This document shows, one piece after another, positions 31,656 to 42,324 of a stretch of DNA of 64,000 nt. The DNA lies in contig CM077147.1 in assembly GCA_039583875.1 (NCBI GenBank), positions 108,050,124 to 108,114,123 on the forward strand. The letters are read 5' to 3'. A program made the position numbers and the translations under genes. The notes under the pieces are model-generated. The model was not told where the DNA came from and did no database searches. It saw only the letters and a program-made list of their open reading frames with translations. The stretch comes from Platanthera guangdongensis (lineage: Eukaryota > Streptophyta > Magnoliopsida > Asparagales > Orchidaceae). Positions within the stretch are counted from its first letter, which is position 1. Every line of letters begins with the position of its first letter.

Positions 31656-34600
31656 CAAAACACCCTCAACCACCGAGTGAGCCTACAGCCCTGCCAGCTA
31701 GATGAGAGCCTGGTCAGCGGGTCCGCTCGGGGTCTCCTCTCCAAAACACCCTCAACCACCGAGTGAGCCCACAGCCCTGCCAGCTAGATGGGAGCCTGGT
31801 CAGCGGGTCTGCTCGGGGTCTCCTCTCCAAAACACCACCAACCACCGAGTGAGCCTACAACCCTGCCAGCTGGATGGGAGCCTGGTCAGCGAGTCTGCTC
31901 GGGGTCTCCTCTCCGAAACACCACCAACCACCGAGTGAGCCTACAGCCCTGCCAGCTAGATGGGAGCCTGGTCAGCGGGTCTGCTCGGGGTCTCCTCTCC
32001 AGAACACCACCAACCACCGAGTGAGCCTACAGCCCTGCCAGCTAGATGGGAGCCTGGTCAGCGGGTCTGCTCGGGGTCTCCTCTCCAAAACACCACCAAC
32101 CACCGAGTGAGCCTACAGCCCTGCCAGCTAGATGGGAGCCTGGTCAGCGGGTCTGCTCGGGGTCTCCTCTCCGAAGCACCACCAACCACCGAGTGAGCCT
32201 ACAGCCCTGCCAGCTAGATGGGAGCCTGGTCAGCGGGTCTGCTCGGGGTCTCCTCTCCAGAACACCACCAACCACCGAGTGAGCCTACAGCCCTGCCAGC
32301 TAGATGGGAGCCTGGTCAGCGGGTCTGCTCGGGGTCTCCTCTCCAAAACACCACCAACCACCGAGTGAGCCTACAGCCCTGCCAGCTAGATGGGAGCCTG
32401 GTCAGCGGGTGTGCTCGGGGTCTCCTCTCCAAAACACCTCCAACCACCGAGTGAGCCTACAGCCCTGCCAGCTAGATGGGAGCCTGGTCAGCGGGTCTGC
32501 TCGGGGTCTCCTTTCCAAAACACCACCAACCACCGAGTGAGCCTACAGCCCTGCCAGCTAGATGGGAGCCTGGTCAGTGGGTCTGCTCGGGGTCTCCTCT
32601 CCAGAACACCACCAACCACCGAGTGAGCCTACAGCCCTGCCAGCTAGATGGGAGCCTGGTCAGCGGGTCTGCTCGGGGTCTCCTCTCCAAAACACCACCA
32701 ACCACCGAGTGAGCCTACAGCCCTGCCAGCTAGATGGGAGCCTGGTCAGCGGGTCTGCTCGGGGTCTCCTCTCCAAAACACCTCCAACCACCGAGTGAGC
32801 CTACAGCCCTACCAGCTAGATGGGAGCCTGGTCAGCGGGTCTGCTCGGGGTCTCCTTTCCAAAACACCACCAACCACCGAGTGAGCCTACAGCCCTGCCA
32901 GCTAGATGGGAGCCTGGTCAGCGGGTCTGCTCGGGGTCTCCTCTCCAAAGCACCACCAACCACCGAGTGAGCCTACAGCCCTGCCAGCTAGATGGGAGCC
33001 TGGTCAGCGGGTCTGCTCGGGGTCTCCTCTCCAAAACACCTCCAACCACCGAGTGAGCCTACAGCCCTGCCAGCTAGATGGGAGCCTGGTCAGCGGGTCT
33101 GCTCGGGGTCTCCTCTCCAAAACACCACCAACCACCGAGTGAGCCTACAGCCCTGCCAGCTAGATGGGAGCCTGGTCAGCGGGTCTGCTCGGGGTCTCCT
33201 CTCCAAAACACCACCAACCACCGAGTGAGCCTACAGCCCTGCCAGCTAGATGGGAGCCTGGTCAGCGGGTCTGCTCGGGGTCTCCTCTCCAAAGCACCAC
33301 CAACCACCGAGTGAGCCTACAGCCCTGCCAGCTAGATGGGAGCCTGGTCAGCGGGTCTGCTCGGGGTCTCCTCTCCAGAACACCACCAACCACCGAGTGA
33401 GCCTACAGCCCTGCCAGCTAGATGGGAGCCTGGTCAGCGGGTCTGCTCGGGGTCTCCTCTCCAAAACACCACCAACCACCGAGTGAGCCTACAACCCTGC
33501 AGCTAGATGGGAGCCTAGTCAGCGGGTCTGCTCGGGGTCTCCTCTCCAAAACACCTCCAACCACCGAGTGAGCCTACAGCCCTGCCAGCTAGATGGGAGC
33601 CTGGTCAGCGGGTCTGCTCGGGGTCTCCTTTCCAAAACACCACCAACCACCGAGTGAGCCTACAGCCCTGCCAGCTAGATGGGAGCCTGGTCAGCGGGTC
33701 TGCTCGGGGTCTCCTCTCCAGAACACCACCAACCACCGAGTGAGCCTACAGCCCTGCCAGCTAGATGGGAGCCTGGTCAGCGGGTCTGCTCGGGGTCTCC
33801 TCTCCAAAACACCACCAACCACCGAGTGAGCCTACAGCCCTGCCAGCTAGATGGGAGCCTGGTCAGCGGGTATGCTCGGGGTCTCCTCTCCAAAACACCT
33901 CCAACCACCGAGTGAGCCTACAGCCCTGCCAGCTAGATGGGAGCCTGGTCAGCGGGTCTGCTCGGGATCTCCTCTCCAGAACACCACCAACCACCGAGTG
34001 AGCCTACAGCCCTGCCAGCTAGATGGGAGCCTGGTCAACGGGTCTGCTCGGGGTCTCCTCTCCAAAACACCACCAACCACCGAGTGAGCCTACAGCCCTG
34101 CCAGCTAGATGGGAGCCTGGTCAGCGGGTCTGCTCGGGGTCTCCTCTCCAAAACACCTCCAACCACCGAGTGAGCCTACAGCCCTGCCAGCTAGATGGGA
34201 GCCTGGTCAGCGGGCCTGCTCAGGGTCTCCTTTCCAAAACACCACCAACCACCGAGTGAGCCTACAGCCCTGCCAGCTAGATGGGAGCCTGGTCAGCGGG
34301 TCTGCTCGGGGTCTCCTCTCCAAAGCACCACCAACCACCGAGTGAGCCTACAGCCCTGCCAGCTAGATGGGAGCCTGGTCAGCGGGTCTGCTCGGGGTCT
34401 CCTCTCCAAAACACCTCCAACCACCGAGTGAGCCTACAGCCCTACCAGCTAGATGGGAGCCTGGTCAGCGGGTCTGCTCGGGGTCTCCTCTCCAAAACAC
34501 CACCAACCACCGAGTGAGCCTACAGCCCTGCCAGCTAGATGGGAGCCTGGTCAGCGGGTCTGCTCGGGGTCTCCTCTCCAAAGCACCACCAACCACCGAG

Positions 34601-34915
34601 TGAGCCTACAGCCCTGCCAGCTAGATGAGAGCCTGGTCAGCGGGTCTGCTCGGGGTCTCCTCTCCAAAACACCTCCAACCACCGAGTGAGCCTACAGCCC
34701 TGCCAGCTAGATGGGAGCCTGGTCAGCGGGTCTGCTCGGGGTCTCCTCTCCAAAGCACCACCAACCACCGAGTGAGCCTACAGCCCTGCCAGCTAGATGG
34801 GAGCCTGGTCAGCGGGTCTGCTCGGGGTCTCCTCTCCAAAACACCTCCAACCACTGAGTGAGCCTACAGCCCTGCCAGCTAGATGGGAGCCTGGTCAGCG
34901 GGTCTGCTCGGGGTT
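31656..34915. repeat. 86-bp tandem array, about 38 copies, inside TATin
   Basis: Units of 86 bp (one of 85 bp near 33500) with very high identity. Variable positions mark monomer types: the spacer reads AAAACACCACC, AAAACACCTCC, AGAACACCACC or AAAGCACCACC. Type strings such as AGAAC-AAAAC-CCTCC recur, so amplification moved several monomers at a time. The array begins about 630 bp after antisense gene 2 and ends about 120 bp before the end of pol. Tandem arrays in this part of Tat-lineage elements are known and can seed genomic satellites. Confidence 0.95.
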
Positions 34916-35036
34916 GTTTCTACAAATCACCTCGCCCCTGGTGCCTCACAGGGGTCACCCACACTTCCACCAAAAGAGCACATCGGGATGATAAGCATTT
35001 CCAAATAACAATAGAAAGATACTGTGAAGTAGAGTG

Positions 35037-37136
35037 CTACGGGTAAAACCTCTTCAAATCATCCCCACTCCGGGCTCGCTCGAGAGATACCCCGTCCACA
35101 TTCTGGAGGTGGTACCCTCCTGACTTTAAGACTTCTTTTATTACAAAAGGACCCTCCCAATTCGGGTTAAGTTTTCCTACAGAGGCTCCTCTACCCGCCG
35201 CGTCAACCTTTTTTAGGACCAAATCTCCTTTCGCAAACTGTTTAACCCTCACATGCTTGTCGAAGTACCTCGCCATTCGGCGCTTGACTTCCTCCTGTCG
35301 GACCACTGCTAAATCTCGGAGCTCCTCCACGAGATCCAACGAAAGTCTCTGCTCTTCTTCGTTCTCTGTCCTCCATCCTTCGGCTCCTTCCCTTGCAACC
35401 ACTACTCTTGGCGATGCGACCTCGAACTCGACAGGTATGACGGCCTCTGAGCCGTGAGAGAGCTTAAACGGGGTTTCTCCCGTGGCAGTGTTTGGTGTAG
35501 TTCTCAGGGCCCACAGTACTGAAGGTAATTGCTCCACCCAGCTTCCTCTCAAATTCTCCACCTTTTTCTTCAACAGATTGACAATAACCTTATTGGCCGC
35601 TTTGACCTGTCCGTTACTCCGCGGATGATGAACAGAGGCAAAGCGGAGATCTATCCCCAAACGAATGCAGAAATCCACGAACTCCCTGCTTGCAAACTGG
35701 GGTCCATTATCCGTCACAATGGCTAGGGGCAACCCATGCCGGCAGACGATCTCCCCCCAAACGAAGTTCTTGACCACCTGCGAGGTTACCTTAGCCAACG
35801 CTTTCACCTCCAGCCATTTTGAAAAGTAGTCCACCATGACTATCAGGAACTTCCTTTGGCCACTTGCTTGGGGAAAGGGGCCCACCAGATCTAGCCCCCA
35901 TATAGCGAATGGCCAGGGAGCTGTGATGGTCCGCAACCTCTGCGCTGGAAGGAGCTGAAGAGGGGCGAACTCCTGGCATTTTTGGCACTTTTTCGCAAAC
36001 TCCTCTGCATCTCTCCTGAGGGTAGGCCAAAAGTACCCCTGCCTCAGTACCCTCCCTTCTAAAGTCCGGCTCCCCGAGTGACTTCCGCATTCTCCGGAAT
36101 GGATCTCTTGCAGAACCCTGGGGACCTCTTCCTCCGACACACACCTGACCAGCAAACCTGTCAAGGTCTTGCGATATAAAACTCCACCCTTCAATAGGTA
36201 GTATGTCGACTTGTATCTGGTACGCTTCTTGTCGAGTTCCGTCGCAGGTAACTGTCCCGATGCCAAAAAGATGATGAAGGGGTCCATCCACGACCTTTGT
36301 TGGCACACTTCCATAAGCTCTCCTTCCTCTATGGACGGTCTGAAGAGTTCCGTCACCGTTCCCCCGGCTCGAGGGCCATGCTTGGCGAGTTGGTCAGCCT
36401 GAGTGCTCTCCTCTCTCGGGACGTGCTGGATTGAGAAACTTCGGAACTGCCCTATGATGTCCTTGACCTTTTCCAAATACAGCTGGAGGGTGGGCTCCCT
36501 TGCCTCGAACTCCCCTTTGATCTGTCCTGCCACCACCATGGAGTCTGTCGAGGCCTCAATGTCTTGTATGCCCAGCTCCCGGGCTAACCTAAGCCCTGCT
36601 ATGACCGCCTCATATTCTGCCTGGTTGTTGGTGACCGAAAAATTAACCTTCAAAGCTTGCTCAATCTGGGTCCCCTCCGGGCTGGTCAAAACCACTCCCC
36701 CCCCAAAAGAGTTTCTCCCTGACGCTCCATCCACTAACATTTTCCAAGCTGCTCGAGGGGATGCCTCCGCTTCTCGGACCTCAACCACATAGTCTGCCAA
36801 GAAATCGGCCACCGCCTGCGCCTTGATGGCGAGCCGTGAAACGAAGACGAGATCAAATTCGCTGAGTTCTATTGACCATTTTGCCAGCCTCCCCGAATGC
36901 TCCACCCCGCTCAAGATGTTACGGAGAGGGTGGTCGGTCACCACTCGGATGGAGTGTGCCTGGAAATATGGTCTGAGCTTTCGGGCCGAGATGATGAGCG
37001 CAAATGCTAATTTTTCCAGGATGGGGTACCCGAGTTCCGCCTTCTTCAGGACCCTGCTTACGTAATAAATTGGGAATTGTTTCTTTCCTTCTTCACGCAC
37101 AAGAACCGAGCTTACCGCCTCCATCCCTACCCCCAA
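35037..37136 (-). pseudogene. pol: TATin RNase H, second RNase H and integrase (699 codons open)
   Basis: Reading down from 37136: the first RNase H (RVVTDHPLRNIL near residue 65), the second RNase H typical of Tat elements (WKMLVDGASG, NNQAEYEAVIAGL, ADQLAKHG, about residues 130-255), then integrase with its zinc domain (CQKCQEFAP), D (WGLDLVGPF), D (VTDNGPQF) and, at residue 512, Lys where the catalytic Glu is expected (NGQVKAAN instead of NGQVEAAN). The loss of Glu (GAA or GAG to AAA-type change, 35601-35603 on plus) should abolish strand transfer. A TAG at 37170 separates this frame from RT. The end is LKRFYP. Confidence 0.85.
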
Positions 37137-37169
37137 ATATAGGAACAGGTCTTCGGCTTCCCTTGGTCC

Positions 37170-37628
37170 CTAGAGTAAGGGCACCTGGGTAAGCTGCTGC
37201 TTTATGGCCTGAAAAGCCGTCTCGCACTCCGCGGTCCACTCGAAGCCCTTACCCCCTCGCAGCATTTGAAAGAAGGGCGAACATCTCTCCCCCGCCCGGG
37301 AAAGGAACCTGCTCAGCCCGGCCAACTTTCCGGTGAGACGCTGGACTTCCTTCACATTCCGGGGGGACTCCAGTTCCAGGATTGCTCTCACTTTTTCGGG
37401 GTTGGGCTCCACTCCAGATGGAGTGAGTAGATGCCCCAGGAATTTTCCTCTGCTAGCGCCGAAAACGCATTTCAGGGGGTTGAGCCTCATTTTATACTCC
37501 CTCAGGGTCTTAAAGGTTTCCTCCAGATCTAGGACATGAGCCCCGAGGTCCTTACTTTTGATCATCAAGTCGTCTACGTAAACCTCGAGATTCCTTCCTC
37601 TCTGTTCTCGGAAAATCCGATCCATCAT
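37170..37628 (-). pseudogene. pol: TATin RT, C-terminal part
   Basis: Begins MMDRIFREQ and has the catalytic VYVDDLMIKS motif and the thumb (FLGHLLTPSGVEPNPEK). A single missing base near 37650 (after LKNA) puts it out of frame with the N-terminal part, and it ends at a TAG after VPLL. RT family is certain. Confidence 0.85.
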
Positions 37629-40162
37629 CCTTTGATAGGTTGCGCCGCATTTTTCAAACCGAAGGGCATCATATTAAAGCAAAAGCACCCATCCTCCGTG
37701 ACGAAGGTGACGTCCTTAACGTCCGGAGGATGCATGCGTATTTGATGGTACCCAGAAAACGCATCCAAGAAACTCATAAAAGGGAAACCGACGGCTGAGT
37801 CAACCAGCGCGTCGATTCGGGGCAGCGGATAACAATCCTTGGGGCATGCTTTATTTAAAAGAGAAAAATCTACGCACATCCTCCACTTACCCCCCCCTTT
37901 TTTGACCATTACAACATTACTCACCCACCCCGGATACTTACAGGCGGACACAAACCCCGCCTTAAGCAACTTTTCCACCTCCTCTCTAATAGGTCCGGCC
38001 ATCTTGGAGGCGATGGCCCTCTTCTTCTGTTGTATGGGGCGGGTGTTGGGGTCTAGATTGAGGCGGTGACAGGCGACGTCTGCATCGACCCCCGGCATGT
38101 CCGCGGCGCTCCACGCGAAGACGTCGATATTGTTTTGCACGCAGGTTCTGACCTTCTCTCGGTCCTCCGGGTTGAGCTCGCCACTGATTTTTATCCTTTC
38201 TACTCGGCCTTCCTTGGTGCGTATTTCTACCTCCAGGACCTCCACCGCAGCTTTCAGCCTGGATGGCTCCTCCTCTTCTTCCTGTTCTGACTGCTTACCC
38301 TGCTGCTGGGCTTTGTCTTCTACGTTGGCCACCATTCTCTCTTCCCCCGGCTGCTCTGCCTCCCACTTGCTCGCGCCCTCTTTTTCCTGCCAGGAGGCTC
38401 TTCTCTTTTCTGGACGGGTCCCCTCTCCGGGTGATCCGCCCACCTCTTCCGTCTTCCTCTTCTCCTTTCTCCCTTCCTCTTCTCTTTGCCCCACTTCCCC
38501 TGCCGCTCCCGTCTCTCCTCCCTCTGCTCCAGCCATTTCTAGCTCCTCCCTCATACCCTTGTTCCTTGCCACTTCTCCCTCACCTCCAGCTCTTCCCCTC
38601 TCCCTTTCTTCTTCCATCTCCGTCTCCCCGAACTCCTCTCCCGCCATTCCTTGCTCCTCCGCAATGCCTCCAACCACTACTACTTCTCCCTCTCCTCCAG
38701 CTCTTCCCCTCTCCCTTTCTTCTTCCATCTCCGTCTCCCCGAACTCCTCTCCCGCCATTCCTTGCTCCTCCGCAATGCCTCCAACCACTACTACTTCTCC
38801 CTCTCCTCCAACACCTTCCTCCCCTCGCTCTTCTTCGCCTCCCTGCTCTTGTTGCAATCGCTCCATCCTCTTTTCCAACTCCTCTGCGTCCTCCTGCCAG
38901 GAGATTGTGTTTACCGCCGTCACGTAACATTCCCTTGCTGCCTTCGGATCTCCTCGTACCCTGATTTGAGTACCTCCCGAATTCAGCTTCAAGCACTGGT
39001 GAAACGACGACGGAACGCATCTGAAAGCGCTGATCAAGGGGCGCCCAAAGATAGCGTTGTAGCTACTGGGGGCATCCACTATGACAAAACGACAATTTCG
39101 GGATAGCCCTCCCAAAGTTACTTGGAGTCCCACACCCCCCTCGACCTCTTTTCTTTCTCCTGAGAATCCAAACAATGGTCCATCCGCTGCCAGTACCCTC
39201 CGTGCCTCCACCCTCATTGCATTGAATGCCTTCTTAAAAATCACGTTCACCGAGCTCCCATTGTCGACTAGGATCCGCGACACCGTGAAGTTCTCGATGG
39301 CGGTCCGTATCACCAGCGCGTCACAAAAGGGGTCCTCATGGTCGGGCATGTCTTTTCTTGAAAACGTAATCTTTTCATCTGGAGGAGGGGATTGTGACGT
39401 CGAGGCGACACTTCGGCGGTACATAGTTTGAAGGCTCGCCTTTCGGGCCGCCTTTATCCCCACCCCCCCATTGATCACCCCAACCAGCCCGCGATCCCCT
39501 TCATCCGCACGATCCACACACCGATCCTCTTCTCCTGTAATTGTTACTTCCTCTATCCGCACCGGCCTTGGCTGTTCCCCAGCTCCTTGAGTCCTCCTTA
39601 ACTCCAAGAAATCCGGGCAGGTAGCCGTTGCGTGACCTTCCTCCTCGTGGAAGTCACAGTATGGCAACGCCACCCCCCCCCCCTCCGGTCTCCCTTCCTG
39701 AGGGTTCCTCCTTCTCCCTGCTCCTGCTCCTCTTCCTCTTTCCCGGCCCCTTCCTCTACCTCGGCCGATGGCCATGGCCTGCTGCGGAGGAGGTAGGGGT
39801 GGTCTATGACCATGCCCCCACCCCATCTGATTGAACCTTCCCGGTCCTCCCTGTTGATTCCTTCCCCCTTGGGGAAATCCTCTACCTTGCCCGGGGGCAG
39901 TCCCCTCCTGCTGCCTCCACCCCAGCTCCGGATACGCCGGAGCCCTCGGCTCTTCCCTTCTCCTCGCTTCGTGTTTCCTCCCTCCTGTCTCCCTCGACTC
40001 TACCTCAGTGAGCCTTGCCAGCTTCTTTGCGAAGGCCGGGTTTGCTGCCTCCATTGTTATTTCCTTGGCTGCCTTCTCCATCAAGCCCTCAAAGGAAAGC
40101 GGCGCCTTCCGGGTGAGGCTCATTTTGAAGAACCCTTCTCGCAGTCCCACTGTGAAAGCCAT
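37625..40162 (-). pseudogene. gag-pol: TATin gag C-terminus, protease and N-terminal RT (845 codons open)
   Basis: The N-terminal part continues gag after an in-frame TAG (40163-40165): basic Gly/Arg-rich stretches and a zinc-knuckle-like CDFHEEEGHATATC. The protease follows with VDNGSSVNVIF (the Tat form of the active site, Asp-Asn-Gly here). A Glu/Gly-rich stretch of about 200 residues lies between protease and RT and contains a 37-residue duplication. RT then starts with KYPGWVSNVVMVKK, MCVDFSLLNKACP and FLDAFSGYHQI and goes out of frame after MPFGLKNA. The long open frame suggests a single gag-pol frame originally. Confidence 0.85.
38584..38810. repeat. 111-bp tandem duplication in the acidic linker of TATin gag-pol
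   Basis: Two copies of a 111-bp unit (starts 38584 and 38695) and the start of a third (38806); 111 is a multiple of 3, so it adds 37 residues per unit without changing frame. The encoded segment is Glu/Gly-rich (GEVVVVGG, EEFGETEMEEE). Confidence 0.85.
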
Positions 40163-40927
40163 CTAGAGGGCAAAACCCGGCACCTCCTGTATATCCAGAA
40201 TTTCCTCTTGGAACCTATCCACGTATTGAGCCAGTGATTCATCCGCCTTCTGCTTAATCAAGAAGATCGACTCTGGGTTCTTCTTCCTTTTCTTAGATGT
40301 GGAGAACCGGAGCTGGAAGCTCCTACTCAAGTCCTCGAAGCAATATATCGATCCTGCCGGGAGTTGGTGGAACCAGTCCCTAGCCTTGTCTTTCAGAGTG
40401 ATCGCAAAAAGGCGGCACTTAAACGCGTCCGTCATGGGCCTGATCGAGACAGCGTCTTCGAACCACTGCAAGTGATGGAGGGGATCGTCCTTCCCCACAT
40501 AGTAATTCATCTCGGGCTCTCGGAAGCCCTCCGGGACCGGAGCGGACAGGACTAGCTCGCAAAAAGGGGACCCCCGCGCCGCCGGTCTCGCCACCCCTAC
40601 TCGCGCGATGACCTCCCCTAGCGCGATGGTACTCACCGGACTTGGGAACAGCTTCCTTCCCGCCATGTCCCTCCCGGTCCCTTCCAACATCACCTCCTTT
40701 CCCGGCCTTCTCCCCGGGGCGTCTTCTCCGACTCGCGCCGAGACGAGTTCCTCCTGAGTCGCGAGAGCTGGCACTTTGGGCAGTGGAGTTGAACAGTCTC
40801 CCTGCCGCGAGATCCCTTGCAATAGATCCATGATCCCCTTGATCGAAGCCAGGAACTCCGTTCTTCCTACAAATCCCCCCTGATTATCTGACTCCCCTCC
40901 TTCTCCTTCTCCATGATCTCCCGCCAT
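40163..40927 (-). pseudogene. gag: TATin gag, N-terminal part (254 codons)
   Basis: Starts ATG at 40927, 57 bp after the 5' LTR. After a Gly/Glu-rich N-terminus comes the retrotransposon gag core (DPLHHLQWFEDAV, KDKARDWFHQLP, FSTSKKRKKNPESIF, ADESLAQYVDRF). It ends at TAG 40163-40165, after which the same protein continues in frame. Capsid-type gag of the Tat lineage. Confidence 0.85.
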
Positions 40928-40962
40928 GTTGGTTGCTCAAGGTTCTTCTCTGAGGGCTGCGG

Positions 40963-40980
40963 TCCACGCTCACCGCACCA
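40963..40980 (-). promoter_or_regulatory. TATin primer binding site (tRNA not identified)
   Basis: On the minus strand TGGTGCGGTGAGCGTGG begins three bases after the LTR end (TCCAACA). The TGG start and position fit a primer site; it is not the Met site used by the other elements here. Confidence 0.6.
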
Positions 40981-40983
40981 AAA

Positions 40984-41665
40984 TGTTGGAACCGGCTTTC
41001 CGGTCCCTCCTAGAGTTCGAAACAGGATGCAGCCCACACGTACTCTCCTTGCGCTACCGCCCTGACGAGAGTCAGCGACCTGAAAACAGACCGAGGGGAC
41101 TCAGCTTGGAGGTCCCGCCTCTTACCCGGAAGAACTGTTAGTCTTCCCCTCCCTAGCCAGTGCTGAGCTAGGTGCCTGAGAGGGAAAAAGTGGGAATGTT
41201 CAACAACCTCATCCAGGCACCTTATCGGTTTATTTATAGGTCTCTGAATCTGATCTGCAAATATCACTCTTAAATCCACCTGAAAATACCAAACCACCCT
41301 GGGCTGGGTCTGCCTATAGCCAAACTCCGCTGTTCTGGAGAGCTATATGCAGGCCTCCAGGGGTAATAATGTAAAACTATCTGGGGCACGAAGGTAAAAT
41401 CCCCCTTGTGGGTCAAAATAGGTAAAGATATCTTTTTCCCTTGCGGCGAGTGGGGAAGATACTGCCGGGCGAGACGGCCACCATGCCCGTCTCGCCGCCT
41501 TTTCGGCATGTGAGCTCTCTCGCCTTCTAGGATGATCTCGCCCACTAGAAGGTCTCACCCACTCCAGAGGATCCCCCATCTCGCCTCCTGTAGGTGGGCA
41601 TCCTATACTCTCGCCAGTCATCCCTTCGCCCGCTGGACCGTCTCTCGCGAGCCCCAGGTTGTACA
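40984..41665 (-). mobile_element. TATin 5' LTR (682 bp)
   Basis: Copy of 26801-27482 with about 8 substitutions by eye (for example near 41040, 41198, 41258 and 41297). TATA box on the complement at 41231-41238. Flanked on the right by the TSD CAACT (41666-41670). Confidence 0.92.
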
Positions 41666-41670
41666 CAACT

Positions 41671-42208
41671 CCCCTCCTTTAATTCTGAGTTGTAGAGTTA
41701 TTACTTGTATTCCATTTTTAACTTGTAGGATCCATTGGATCTGAGTGATTGTAAGCCTATATTTATAAAGGCTGAGGGTAGGGCTTGTTTGCCTGAGTGT
41801 AGGAGATAGAGATCTCTGAGTGTAGGCCTTGTTGGATGAGTGTAGGCCTTGGTTGGCTGAGTGTAAGCCTTGATTGGCTGAGTGTAGGCTTTGGGATAAA
41901 GCTGAGTTGTAAGGCTTTGGGCCTGAGGTGTAGGAACCAATTTGGGTTCTGAGACAGTGCAGGAGTTTGGCCGAATCTAGTACACTGCTAGATAGGCGAA
42001 GGGGGAAAGTGGATGTACCCATATCTTGGGGAACCACTATAAATCACTGTGTGCTGTACTGTGCTGAAACTGTTGCTGTGTATGTTGTGTTTTGCTGTGA
42101 TAAACTAGTTAGTTTGCTGTGATATAACTGATTGCTGCCAATAAAGTTAGAAAAGGATTAGGTCACCTATTCACCCCCCCTCTAGGTGTTTAGGTACCAT
42201 ATCTTTCA
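41671..42208 (+). mobile_element. COP2 5' LTR, second part
   Basis: Resumes after TATin and ends TCTTTCA before the primer site. It contains four short repeats with GAGTGTAGGCCTT or GAGTGTAAGCCTT (about 41815-41895) and the R/U5-type words GAAAGTGGATGTACCC and CACCTATTCACCCC shared with COP1. It matches 52774-53318. Confidence 0.9.
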
Positions 42209-42210
42209 AG

Positions 42211-42223
42211 TGGTATCAGAGCC
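42211..42223 (+). promoter_or_regulatory. COP2 primer binding site (initiator Met tRNA)
   Basis: TGGTATCAGAGCC two bases after the 5' LTR end at 42208. Confidence 0.92.
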
Positions 42224-42324
42224 AGGTTGCTCAAAATAAGGACTAACAGTCTGAGGAGATCCTGTTTGGCAGATTTAGTGTAAGACATTACACAGTTTCA
42301 AGAAAATCAAGAAAATCAAGAAAC

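Larger units (their letters stand above)
26801..41665 (-). mobile_element. TATin: Ty3/gypsy Tat-lineage element with antisense genes and satellite array
   Basis: A 14.9-kb minus-strand element flanked by the TSD CAACT (26796-26800 and 41666-41670), inserted in the COP2 5' LTR; the uninterrupted target is seen at 52768-52785. LTRs are 682 bp with about 8 differences by eye. The order on the plus strand is 3' LTR, two plus-strand (antisense) genes, an 86-bp tandem array, then minus-strand integrase, second RNase H, first RNase H, RT, protease, gag, primer site and 5' LTR. A second RNase H before the integrase is the mark of the Tat lineage. Confidence 0.93.

Noticed and set aside
31702..34991. 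More than 30 overlapping open frames of 78 codons, each with the same peptide
   Set aside because: They are frame readings of the 86-bp tandem repeat; 86 is not a multiple of 3, so every unit opens the same short frame. No promoter or start context; not genes.
38097..38964. Open frames of 233 and 276 codons on the plus strand (Ser/Pro- and Leu/Pro-rich)
   Set aside because: They are shadows of the Glu/Gly-rich linker of TATin gag-pol on the other strand, whose frame carries the known domains on either side.
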